From positions 6,723,202-6,787,201 of the forward strand of contig CM044967.1 of assembly GCA_024516035.1 (NCBI GenBank): a DNA stretch of 64,000 bases. The letters are read 5' to 3'. The DNA comes from Bactericera cockerelli (taxonomy: Eukaryota > Arthropoda > Insecta > Hemiptera > Triozidae). Shown piece after piece: positions 44,301 to 58,077 of this stretch. How positions within the stretch are numbered: position 1 is the stretch's first letter; the number at the start of each line of letters is the position of its first letter. The notes beneath the pieces are model-generated. The model was given only the letters and a program-made list of their open reading frames with translations. It was not told where the DNA came from and searched no databases. The translations under genes and the position numbers were made by a program.

Positions 44301-47300
44301 GTATATTTAGGGCGGCATTAATAGACAACATCAATAACTTAAGTCGTTCGTAAGTGTCGGTTTCCCCTATCTTACACAGTATGCAATCCGTGACTTAGCG
44401 CCACAGAGATATTACAAAAACGTCTATTAATTCCGCCCTTATACTGAAAAATACTGAAATAAAATAAGGGTCGGGTGGAAGAGATTGCCTAAGGCAATAA
44501 ACCCGCCCTTTAGTTAGGACATACATTATGTATATATTTATTTTTTTTTCTTTCTGTTATATTGTATATTGTATTTTCATTTGTAATTATTTATATTGTA
44601 TATAATATGTCCTATTACCTAATAAAGTGTAAATAAATAAATAAATAAAATATAGCTCACCGAAACGGCAGCCAATCGCGGTCCTTCCAGGATCCAGAAG
44701 AACGAGGTCAGGTTGTACCCCCACCAACAGCTCTCCTCACTCATGTAGTACGCGGTGACCACTGCCCACAGTACTGTCATGATGAGGGGAATCCCCCAGC
44801 CCACCACCTTGTACATGCAGTAGTACGACTTGTCCTGGAACACCGTCACTGGAACAGTTGAATTGAATTGAATTGAATTTGTTTTATTTGAGTGTAATAC
44901 AATACAGTTAAATAAATCAACCTATTATCCTAAGGAACTGGATACAGATAATAACCTGGAACACCGTCACTGGAACAGTTCGTAGCATTCATAATAATAA
45001 TAATAACCTGGAACACCGTCACTGGAACAATTCGTAGCATTCATAATAATAATAACCTGGAACACCGTCACTGGGACAGTTCGTAGCATTCATAATAATA
45101 ATAACCTGGAACACCGTCACTGGAACAGTTCGTAGCATTCATGATAATAATAATAACCTGGAACACCGTCACTGGAACAGTTCGTAGCATTCATAATAAT
45201 AATAATAACCTGGAACACCGTCACTGGAACAGTTCGTAGCATTCATAATAATAATAATAACCTGGAACACCGTCACTGGAACAGTTCGTAGCATTCATAA
45301 TAATAATAACCTGGAAACACCGTCACTGGAACAGTTCGTAGCATTCATAATAATAAAAACACTCTTTAGTGGAAAGGAATCACCAAGCGAGGTTAACCCA
45401 TTGCCTACCAAACCATTTTTATGAAACTTGCCCTGGGGACCAAGGGTATTTTCCTCAAAATCACCTGTCTAGCATTTGTGCAACATGCGGTCCCCCAGAC
45501 AAAAAACCCATATTTCCTTGTCACTAGGGATCGTGTATAGCATATGTGCTAGACACATTGTCTGGCATATATGCTATACATGGTACCCAAGAAGGTTCAA
45601 ACGAGTCTAGCATATATGCAACCCCGGTAGCCCAGGCAATACCAGTCAGTGTCTTGCAAATGTGCTACCCATGGTAGGCAATGGGTTAATGCTCAAAGCA
45701 TTTTCTACCACCTAACCTCTGAGTCTTATTATTATATGGTCACAAACTCAAATTAATGAGGAAAAATTCATGCACTGGGTCGGATCCGAACCAACGGATC
45801 CCTACGCTACTCGGATTACCAGACTAGCGCGTTAACCACTTGACTACCAGTGCATGGTGCGTTAAGAATTCTTAATGATGCTGCTTTTAAGAACTTCACT
45901 AGGATCAAATGTACACACCGAGTCCACCTGAGAGAACACTTCTCCCGGCTAAGGATTCTCACCCCGCTTCGGGGGGGTCAATTCTCATCTATATTTTTCT
46001 ATTGGTTTCAGTTATTGTTTAAAACTTTAAATTCAGCTAAGGCATGATCGTACTGGTGGATACGGCCATAAACTTTAATGATTCATACAAGGGATGGGAT
46101 GCGATCTAAGAATTCAACACCTTAATCTGTGTTTTCCAATAGGAATAATAAATTATATTATCGGTACATAGAGAACAAGCACAAATGTTTTTTTTTATTC
46201 AAGTTTTCACATCTACCTATTATTTATTGCAATTAAATTTCAATCCAAATTAATTTCTAAATAACATTACAGACTCATCACTTTAGTTTAATTTTTAGTG
46301 TCAGTACTTTCTTCGTCTCAATAAATTATTTAAGAGGCTGATATTTATGGAATGGAACTTGGCCTTCATTTTACAGAATATGATGTGTCTTCGATGAGAT
46401 GGATATAAGGGTGAAATAATGAAAAATTTCATTTACAAGATTATTAAAAAAAGGTTATGCAGTTGTGCTGTAAGTTAATAAAGAGATGAACAGTGAAAAG
46501 TAATATCGTAGGTAACATATTGTGTTACATTGAATTGCGATGCATTTAATCCCCGTACCCCAGTCTTCTCTGTTGTTTTGTTCCATTATGAATATATTAT
46601 ATTGAATTCGAGTCAAATCAAACGCGCATTCTATCGACACGATGAAAGAAAGTTGAAACTCGCATTCTCTTGAACACAGTGACTTCCACCACTGACCTTA
46701 TCGAAGAAAGGATTCAATAGGAAAAGAGAAAGAAGAGTAGGAGAAATGGGAAGAAAGAAATGTGCAACTAATCTGTTCCCGGATTAAATAAGATAAGTGA
46801 CAGTAGGAAAAAAAAGAGGAAAATAGATACATAGCTGTTACGAGAGCAATCCTGCTTTTGACAAGCCAGCCTTCTGATAACAGCGGGGCACTTATCAGTA
46901 ACAGGTCAACCTTCGGAAAAAAAACTAGCGTAGAACAAGAAGCAGAAAATTTCCAGAAGAACTGATGATAAATGTATGATTGAAAAAAAGAGAGAAAAAA
47001 AATATGTGGAAATTCTGTATCATCAAGGATCTGTTTCAAATGTCATTATGTCACTTGACATTAACATTGAAAAAATATTGCACTAAGAGTTGGTGCAAGA
47101 GATTAGCAGGATTGTGGAAATAGCACGTGTTTATGTGACTAGCTAAACTATAATAATTATATAGTTTATAGTTTTAACACAGTTTAACACAAATCATATA
47201 GTTTATAGTTTTAACACAAATTATATAGTTTATATTTTTATATAGGTTAACACAAATTATATAGTTTATAGTCAAGTCCGTTTAGTAGTTTCTGAGATGT

Positions 47301-50300
47301 GAATTTTCTATCTACTCGTACATGTGATAGGTACAATATATGAAATTTGATTTTCGTATCCTTTTTTTGATGCTATCATAGTTTTCTATATTATCTTTTA
47401 TTATAATAAAATGATTCGTTTGTGTGTGTGTATGTTTGTCCATATTTAACTCGAGAACCACAAGTCAGATTAAGATGAAATTTTACATCGTTACCAAAGA
47501 AAGGCTCATTGGCGTTAAAATTTCAAAAGTTGAGCTTTTAAATGAGCTTATTCAAATACTGGCATACCTCGCGAAGTACAAGACCGATTAAGCTGAAATT
47601 TAGTATGGTTCCTAATGGCATTGTATAAGAGCTATTAAGATCAAAATGTCCATTTTTTAAAAGTTGAGCCTCTTCACTCTCAAATCTGGACGTCCCAATA
47701 AATCTAGGTAACGAAGTTCAAACTTTTTTTATTATCAAGCCGCTAAAACTATTGTTCTAAAATATTTGGGACTGACATTTTTTTTAGAAAGGTATGTTCC
47801 TTCGTTTTTTGAGGAAGGAAGGAAGGTATGGGTCACCTAGGAATAATTATGTAAACAAGGCGGATAACAAAAAGCTTTGTTGTGAAATTCTTTTCTTCTG
47901 TCGTGCGTTCTCAGGACAATGTTTTTATTTTATTTTGCAAACAGATGAACTTTCTTATTTTTGAAACTATGTACTCTTTTGTTTCTTTTTCTTAAGATAA
48001 AGATATTTACGGAATGATAAATAGGCAAAAAAGGATAGGTATCAATGGGACATTTGACCACATTTGCCGGGCTAATAAATATTGTATGATCGTGATTTTC
48101 TCCAGCAGTATTAGGTACAATATCTTGTTTGTCAGGTTTATTTTTCTACTACCGATTTTCCTATTGAACTTTTGTGGCCAATTAAAAATACTATGTTTTC
48201 ATTACAAGTCGGTCATGCCTTGATAAACTCACACGCGCCGCAGGCCTGGCCGCAACGGGGCTAGTTTATTATATTTTACAATTATTTATCCTACCTTTGT
48301 ACTTGTATTTTATGATAATTATTATTAACTCGTAAGTTAAAAATAAATACGAGTAATAGATAAGAAATGCAGTTTACCTGTATGGAGCATACCTGTGACC
48401 ATGTTGTTCAAGTAGAAGCCCTCAATAAACATCCACATGAAGGAGGCTGTCCTAGCGTACTCCAGTAGAACGTAAGACGCTTCACAGAGGATTTGCTGGA
48501 AACAGAGAAGAAAAAATAGATTATCTCCTGAAAACAGAAGAAAATAAGTACAAAACAATACAGAGAATTTGCTGCAAAAAGGAGAGAAGAAAAACAAAAT
48601 AAACGGCCAATTATGGACACAATACTTCCTAGTGAATGGTTCACATTGTATACACTAGGCAATTTTGAGATGTTATACTAAATCACTTGTATCACCAAAA
48701 CTTTTTAACCTGTATTAACTTGTATCAAATTTCTTAATTCGATCCTCTTCAAATTTGTTTTATATGGTAGTAAACCGTTTATCCTACATTCTAGATTCCA
48801 CAAAAAATCTATATCGGCAAGTCGTAGACCTTATTTTTGCACTTTTTGGTCCAAATTTTCGGGGTTTCTTAAATATTATCAAGACTCCACTATAGTAAAT
48901 TTATTCAATTAAAATGACAAATATACTATGTAAAACTCTAATACGCATATACGTACAAAATTTCATCAAAATTGGGTGTACCGTTCACGAGATATTTTAA
49001 GTAAAAAGTTCACCAAGAACCGCTAGTACGAAGTTGAATTTAAAATGGAACCAGAATGTATTTAATGGACCGACAGACTGACACAAAACCAATGTTTCTC
49101 AGGAGGTTATGAAACGTCCAGAAATATGAAAAGAAGTGAAATCGAAGCAAAAAAAATATTTATTTATTTACATAAAGGAACACAATATTTCCGATTTCTA
49201 TTAGAAATTATTTGGAAGTAATAGTAAAATAATTTTCTAAAAATAGTAAACATTGAATAGGAATAAAAACAGAAAATGATGTTAGAATGTCAGTGAATCC
49301 GTTAACAAAAAATATTCTGTCAGAAAAATTAAATTTGTGCCTTTAGGGAATCAAACGGACAACCTAGAAGTTGAACAACAGACGCGTAATCCTCTTAACC
49401 AACTAGGCTAGCTCGAGAACTGACAAATGATTAAAATAATGTAGCAATACTTAACTACTGCTATATCTAAGTAAAGCGATTTGAACTTTAAATGATTAAT
49501 ATGAGAGGGTACACACCGATTTTTGTTTTAGAAATATTGACAAACGTCCCGAAGATTGGAAAGAAGCAGCCAAAGACAGACCAAGTTGGCGAGGAAACGT
49601 AAAGCAGACATATGGTCAAATAAGCCGAGGACAAGTTTAAGTAAGAAAAAAAAAAATATATTGACAAACAAGTAAGTATACAGATTTGGACTTTATAAGT
49701 AGGTATAGATTACAGTCCAATTTACCTCTTCGAATCACAAAATGACAATACCTATAGTAATTTTTTTTTTCCTTTTTAGTATTGTTTTTTTTTACCATTA
49801 CTTTAAGGACAGATAGATTGAAAGCTTTGTATAGAAAGCGTTCATTTATTTTGAGTAATCCACTTAAGCATTAGTCCGGGAAGTGCTGGATTGCTGATCT
49901 TGTTAATTTAATACTGAAAGCTATGCTTCGTTGCTGAGAAAAATCTACTAATGGCAAAGAGATTAAATAGAAAATAGAGTTTAATGGAAGAAAAAAGCAT
50001 TTCGTATTTTAAGCTTTACTGATTTTATTTTGTTCCTTTTATTGGAACAATCCGGAACTTCTTAGAATTTTGAATCTGAACTCACTATCCTGTAATGTCA
50101 TATTTCTTATAGACATTATTCGTACATTTTGAGATATAAAATGGCTTAGTCTATGACTTGTAGACTTGGTGCAAAATTAATACTCGTTTTGAAATACTTT
50201 ACTCGAACGTGACTTTTAGTTTTGCGTGTTGTTTAAAAAGCGGATTTTACGCACCATCAACACATGCTCAGGGTGGGTTGTGCCGGGAAATTTACTTGGA

Positions 50301-53300
50301 AGATATAACAACGGAAACTAAACTCTTGCGCTCAGTACAGGAGACGTCCCATCACTTTTTTGTTCTGCTGTTGTTGGTGTAACCAACCTTGCTGCAGGGG
50401 GATTTATGGTCTCCAGTCAAATTAAATTTAAAGTTGCCACATCCTCAACCCAGGCGCGGCCGGTGGGAAAATGTTTTGGGGGTGCTGCCACTTAAACCGG
50501 ACTAAAAAAGAATCTATAGAGTTGCTCTTTCAGTATCGAATTATTTTAAGTTTGTTTAACCTGCCAATCATAATAATGCATTAATTATTCTAGAAATGTT
50601 TGATCGTTTTCATTGTGTACGAGCTAGGACTTGAGAAAATCCTCTCTTTTTCTTTTCTTTTTTGTCTGGGGGTTCTGCAGTACCGCAGCTCCTTAGCACC
50701 GGCCGAGCCTACCTCAACCACACAATTCTATGTGCCATCATGAGAACTTGAGCTTTTTCTTTATAAGCCATTAAACCCTTGGAAAACTGAAATCTGTTTG
50801 GGTTTGCTAGTCCGTTCTCTGTTTATAGTCCTCTCGAAAGACACTGGTCCTTTCCCTGTTTTAACGTCCCCCAGCCAAACAAGTTTTTTTTTAGTTCTGA
50901 TGGACATTAGTGTCCAAAATGAATTTCCACTCACCGTATTTTCTATGCCAAACCGTGGTAGATTTGCCAGTCGCGATGAGTTGCTAATGATCGCCTGGTC
51001 AATGTACAGGGCGAGTCGTACAAGAACTTGAATGATCATGGCGAAGAAGAGGTTCTTGTGAATCCGAGTGCGATTGTTCCTTAGACTCCTGGAAAGCGGT
51101 ACAAAGAAGGTAATAATTATATTATTTGTCAAGAGGTTAACGCGCTAGTCTGGTAATCCAGGTAGCGTAGGGATCCGTTGGTTCGAATCCTACCCAGAGC
51201 ATGAATTTTTCCTCATTAATTCGAGTTTGTGACCACATAATAATAAGACTCTGAGGGTTAGGTGGTAGAAAATGCTCTGAGCATTAACTTCGCCTGGCGG
51301 TTACCTTCCACGAAAGAGTGTTATTATTATTATTTTCAACCTATCCGCTAAGATTAAGACCTACCGAAATCTGCAGAAGATACCAATGGATATGAGTAGT
51401 GCAAACAGGGACACACACAACCCCGCGATCTCTATGGAACGGGTGTTTTCTGCAATCTGGATCTTCCGCTGAAACAAAATAAATAATAGATTATTAGTGT
51501 ATTATTATAATTATAATTCAACACTTTATTGGATATAAATGGACATATGCACAATACAAATAATTATTTTAACAATGATAAAAATGTGAACAATATATAC
51601 AATAAAAATTAAAAAAAAAAAAAAAAAAAAAAAATAGAAAAATATATAGAAACATATGTCCTAACTAAAGAGCGGGGTTTAGTTTTAGTGTACAATAGAT
51701 TTATTATATTTCTCTGAAATCAATTGAGAATCACCACCGTGGATACTGGATAGTTTTAAGACAGCTGTTTTTGGTTGTGCTGCAAATGCCAACTTCACGC
51801 GTTATTTGTTATTATTTATTAAAATTAAAAAATAAAATTTTAATATTTTTTTTTTCATTGACCAGAGATAGATACTTCAATGCAATTTTCATAGGAATTG
51901 TTATAAAAATTAAAAATAAAATAAATAAAAATGTATACAGGGTGGTCCAGAAAGTTTGCACCAAAATGATAGAGGTAATAAAAGAGACCATTTCTAACAA
52001 AAATATTCCCGGACATTTTCCTTTATTTTTTGTCGTTTTCAAAATGGCGGCCAAAACGTGTGTTTTTCAAATATGTGCGTTCAGAGCGTTGACAGCCTAA
52101 ATGAGCATGATCATTAAAACATTGAACGGGTTAATTTAACTTATTTTAATTAAAATATTATTTTCAATTCAAAAATGCAATCCGTTTTTTTCTAGGTGGT
52201 ACAGAAAAAAATAAAAAAATCAAAAGCCAACCAAAGTCGGAATATTTGAAAAACACACGTTTTGGCCGCCATTTTGAAAACGACGAAAAATAAAGGAAAA
52301 TGTCCGGGAATATTTTTGTTGAAAATGGTCTCTTTTATTACCCCTATCATTTTGGTGCAAACTTTCTGGACCACCCTGTATTTTACCTTTCAGCACCCAA
52401 TAGGATTTCAAAATAGGAATTTTATCTTACACTCGTTGAGAATTACATCAACGTACTGCAATGCTTAAGTGAAAAGTGTCAGTCTCACTGACTAGTCAAA
52501 AGTGTAAATTGTTAAGAGTCAAAAATAAGAAAAATTACTGGATTATACTGAGAAGTTGTATTAGTGAGAAGGGCCTATCTCACTTAAGACCATCCGTCAT
52601 ACAAAATAAAAATAAAATAAATAAAGGTCACCTATAAATATTCTATATTTCTTCATAAAATAAATAAATAAAGAAAGCTTTAAAAAACACACTCTGATTG
52701 GGATATTTGACAGGTGAAAAGGAAATTTGGGGACTATTAGACTGTTAAACAACACACTCTGACTGGGTTATTTGAACGAAATTTGACGCTTGAAAGGGTT
52801 TGTGATTATAAGTGTGAGAAAGCTATCTGGAATGAGACCCAGGTCTGACCCAGGAGCTCAGTCGTCAAGGCGTCTGACTGGTAACACAGAGGTCGTGGGT
52901 TCGAAACCTAGACGGGACAAGACTAGTTATCTTTCGATTTGGAATTTGACCAAATAATAATACGCATTGGACTTACTTCTGAAATAATAGAACTCATTAG
53001 TCTTAATCGGGAAGTATAAATAAGGCGATATTATTATTATTATTATTATTTCAGGTATATATTTATTTAAAATTCTCTAAACATCAACTGATTTCTAATC
53101 CAAGTCTTAAAGACCTTCTGATTCAGTTCAATACTTTTCTTAGGATATATATAGGCAGTACACAAGAAAACAACATCTTAGATTGCATACTCTTGATATT
53201 TTCCAGGTATTTACGATAGGTTTGTGTGTAAAGATGTTGGAATCACACCAAGAGCTCCAACCACAACAGGAATTATTCTGACTTTGAGATTCCACATCCT

Positions 53301-56300
53301 CTCAATTTCTATTTCGAGGTCTTGATATTTTAGCCTTTAGTCAGCTTCTTTGGTGATAATGTTATGATCACCTGGTACTGAAACATCTATGATTGTACAA
53401 TTTTTGATGATAGTGTTATGATCACATGGTACTGAAACATCTATGATTGTACAATTTTTATTATTATTACTTTATAATATATAGTTTTTTGCATTTCAAT
53501 ATACATTATTGTATATGTATAGTTGTATACTATACGTACATGATAAAAATGAAAATTTGAAATTTATAAAAATTACTTTTAAAAAAAACTTACTTTTCCC
53601 TCTTCCTCGGAGGAGTTGAAGAGTTTCATGAGCAGCTGATAACTTACCTTTCCCTCTTCCTCGGAGGAGTTGAAGAGTTTCATGAGCAGCTGATAACTTA
53701 CCTTTCCCTCTTCCTCGGAGGAGTTGAAGAGTTTCATGAGCAGCTGATAACTTACCTTTCCCTCTTCCTCGGAGGAGTTGAAGAGTTTCATGAGCAGCTG
53801 ATAACTTACCTTTCCCTCTTCCTCGGAGGAGTTGAAGAGTTTCATGAGCAGCTGATAACTTACCTTTCCCTCTTCCTCGGAGGAGTTGAAGAGTTTCATG
53901 AGCAGCTGATAACTTACCTTTCCCTCTTCCTCGGAGGAGTTGAAGAGTTTCATGAGCAGCTGATAACTTACCTTTCCCTCTTCCTCGGAGGAGTTGAAGA
54001 GTTTCATGAGCAGCTGATAACTTACCTTTCCCTCTTCCTCGGAGGAGTTGAAGAGTTTCATGAGCAGCTGATAACTTACCTTTCCCTCTTCCTCGGAGGA
54101 GTTGAAGAGTTTCATGAGCAGCTGATAACTTACCTTTCCCTCTTCCTCGGAGGAGTTGAAGAGTTTCATGAGCAGCTGATAACTTACCTTTCCCTCTTCC
54201 TCGGAGGAGTTGAAGAGTTTCATGAGCAGCTGATAACTTACCTTTCCCTCTTCCTCGGAGGAGTTGAAGAGTTTCATGAGCAGCTGATAACTTACCTTTC
54301 CCTCTTCCTCGGAGGAGTTGAAGAGTTTCATGAGCAGCTGATAACTTACCTTTCCCTCTTCCTCGGAGGAGTTGAAGAGTTTCATGAGCAGCTGATAACT
54401 TACCTTTCCCTCTTCCTCGGAGGAGTTGAAGAGTTTCATGAGCAGCTGATAACTTACCTTTCCCTCTTCCTCGGAGGAGTTGAAGAGTTTCATGAGCAGC
54501 TGATAACTTACCTTTCCCTCTTCCTCGGAGGAGTTGAAGAGTTTCATGAGCAGCTGATGGGCGGAGGAGGTGTAGCAGCCTGTGTAGTTGGTCCACCCCT
54601 GGTTGAAGTCCGTGGCGGCCTTGCCCAGCCAGGAGCCATTGGAGGAGCAGCGGCGGAAGGCGTACTCTGGAATTGTTATGTTCGATGGAGAGATAAATAA
54701 TCAATAATTCCGTGTCCGTGAGTTAGGTATTGATACCTAAGTCACGATGGTGAGAGGATTATATGGACGCCCAGATCCAATGTCTAGGCTCCTTTCATGT
54801 CCATTGATTCTATTTGGTTTTAACGTCCTGACTTGAGGTAGACAGGACGGGGGTTTTACCCTCCATTCGCTGGGAATCGTACCACATTAACTCACATGTA
54901 CCAGCCTCACATGTTCGGAGGGAACAGAATTTTCCGGGAATCGAACTCAGGATCTCTGGACTACGGGCAGTAGTCACAACCGTTACGCTACGGAGGCTGG
55001 CGATGGAGAGATAATAACCATATTCTTAAGATTAATCCGTTTGTTCGAATTCCACCCGGTGCATGAAATTTTCTTCATTCATTTGAGTTCCTGACCACAC
55101 AATAATAAGACTCTGAGGGTTAGGTGGTAGAAAATACTTTGATCATTAACCTCGCCTGGTGGTGTGGTGGTTACCTTCCACTAAAGAGTGTTATTATTAT
55201 TACAACAAACAGCACTCGACTCAATTAAGACACACACCAACAATTAAGTGTAATCACAGAACTAAAGAGTCAGTAACAGAAATGAACTGAAGAGACTGAA
55301 TTAATGAAATACTGTGAGAGAGAGAGAGAAATATTTTATGTCGGGACACTGGCCACTACGCTAGGGATTTGAAGGTGCTCGTCAAAGAAAATGCAAGGCA
55401 TGGCCGTACTGGTAGGCGAGGGGGGGGGGGGTTCCTGTTGGAGTGATGATTATTACTATAAACTAGTGGGAGTCCCACAAGAGAAGCCCCAATTTTCATA
55501 ACGAACTCTATTAGATCTATTGTGACCTTGAGTGATGATAGTATTATTATTAAATGCTTTATTAGATATAAAAAGACGTACGTGTACACTGTACAGTATA
55601 AATAATTATTATAAAAATGTAAACAACAAAAACAATAAAAAGGAAAGAAATAGTTAAATATATAGTACAATATATAAGTGCTTTATTTAGACTGTCGATG
55701 TCGGCTCGAGACAGGGAGTCCCATTATGCTAACAGACATATACATCACATAATGTCCTACTCGTATATAATAATAATAGTTATTATTATGATAATTATTT
55801 TTCGTCAAAGAACATATTAACTAAAAGGGGAGGTTATTGCCTATGGCAATCTCTTCCACCCAATCCCTATATCAATAAACTTACTGTTGGGATCAAGACC
55901 TTTGCCCGAGGGACAGGGCAGTTCTATCGTGGAGTTGGCAGGGGTAGGAGGCCAGCAGTATATCCCATCCCACGTCCAATTGCAGAACGTCCCTGAAATC
56001 CGAGTTCGAGAGAAAGTATGAGTTCGTTAATTATGATAATAATAATCCTGAGGTTTCCAAACTTGGATTAAATTTTTGAGATTAAAGATCCTGAGGTTTC
56101 CAAACTTGGATTAAAAACGAGAAGATGATGATGTATCAGAATTTGAATAAAATATATACCTACCTATGATAATAATAATAATGCTGTTTGTTTCTGTATA
56201 ATTGTGTCACAATTACCTCCGAGAATATTAGAAATCGGAAGTATTGTATTTTTTATTGTAAAATAATATTTTTTTTTCACTGGTCACTGCTCAGTGCTCA

Positions 56301-57876
56301 CATCAAAGCTTCTTCTTCTTCTTCTTCTTCTTCTTTTTCTTCTTCTTTTACTCTGTCTTATCCCGCTCGAGCAGGGTCAACGTTATTCAACCTCATGGTT
56401 GAGCTCACATTAAAGCTACTACTCATTTTTCCTCAAGAGGCATGAGTGGACCCCGAACATCTAAGTACCTATAAAGAGCAGAATAATTCCTGCCCCGCTG
56501 AGGATCCCAGAAGCCCATTCTAGAAACACTTTCCACTCTCCAAATCCCCAAATCTCCCTTTCGACTGTCATACAAGGCACTCTGATTGGTTAATTTGAAC
56601 GCAATAACGAATCAGATTGCGTTGTGTGACGGTTGAAACGGAAATTTGGAGAGTAGAAAGTGTTTCTGAAACAGGCCACAGGTCAGCATGCGTGCAATGC
56701 CTAGCGGAGCGCTGACTCACTCGGCCACAGAGACTACAATTAATTATAAATAAATCTGTTATAGTGTGTTTTTAAATTTAATATAATTATGTTTTTACAA
56801 GTGTCACTCTCAGTCAATGAGTAGTTACTTGTGTGACCGCACTAGGCTTGCACACAAGGTGACCTGGGTTCGATCACCAGCAGGGTAGAATTTTTCTACT
56901 CAGTACTGGAATGTCTAATGTTCATTCATACCTTGTATTTTTTTTAAAACATGGAAATTATAGTTTATTTCCATCTTTAAAGCCAACTCCGTCTAAATTT
57001 GAAACACACCACATCCATCTTCAACTTCATACCTCCTCAACTTGTATCTTGAACCGCTCAATCTGAGAGAAACAGCACGAATCAAAGCAACTTGTATCTT
57101 GGTTTTAACCTAACCAACAATTCTGTTGTAATTTCCTCATACCTTGTGAGGAAAAATGGGTAGTTACTTGAAATGCATGGGAACTATGATTTCGGTTACC
57201 TTACACTCTGCCACACTGTCTTTCTTTGTATAGGGTGTACATTACCTTACACTCATACGCTTAATTGTTTATTTGTGTTAATCCTTACACACCGACCTCA
57301 GTAACTTCATCGATAAGGCAGCGGACTTGTAACCTGGAAGTCGGTGGTTCAAGTCCCGGTTTCAGCGTAGATTTAATAAAGCTAGTTTGAGCAGTTGTGA
57401 TATCACAAAAGTGATCAACACAGATATAATAACTTTTTTTTAACTTTACATTACCTTACACTTTGTATATTACCTTACACTCTACCGCGCTGTCTCTTTC
57501 TTTCTTTGTACAGGCCGAGATGTTTGATGAGTAACGACTAATAGTGCCATTACAATAAAATAAGTAATATGATATTTTTTGGAAAAAGATATGGTTTTTC
57601 GTAATACTGAGCTACTCAGTATACAGTTGTGACGTAATAATATACCGAAACCACATACCTACCATGAGTAAATAAATGCAATTTGAATCAAATATCATGT
57701 TCAACTTAATGCGTATTTCACAAGCTAATTAGCATACCTTCCCTTTGCAAAACTTTGATGAATATCACCTTAAACCCGAAAAGTGTTTTGTGGAACAGTC
57801 TGCTATTTATCTAAGAAAAGTAATTTTCCTAGGACCCGCATGTCTCACCTTCTCCTCTCTCTCTCTCATACACTCA

Positions 57877-57913
<37 letters not shown>

Positions 57914-57933
57914 TCTTCTCTCTCTCTCTCTTC

Positions 57934-58022
<89 letters not shown>

Positions 58023-58046
58023 ATCTCTCTCTCTCCTCTCTCTCTA

Positions 58047-58077
<31 letters not shown>

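Noticed and set aside
51771..52100. 109-codon frame and its mirror at 52,192-52,411
   Set aside because: Both are readings of the arms of a foldback MITE.
53590..54555. CRISPR-like array
   Set aside because: There are no spacers, the units are contiguous coding and donor sequence, and the DNA is clearly eukaryotic.
53496..54704. 402-codon open frame (SAAHETLQLLRGRGKGKL repeats) on the minus strand
   Set aside because: It is a shadow frame of the 54-bp array. A period divisible by three keeps other frames open too. The receptor frame is the one continuing from the six-cysteine ectodomain and ending in NSSEEEGK.
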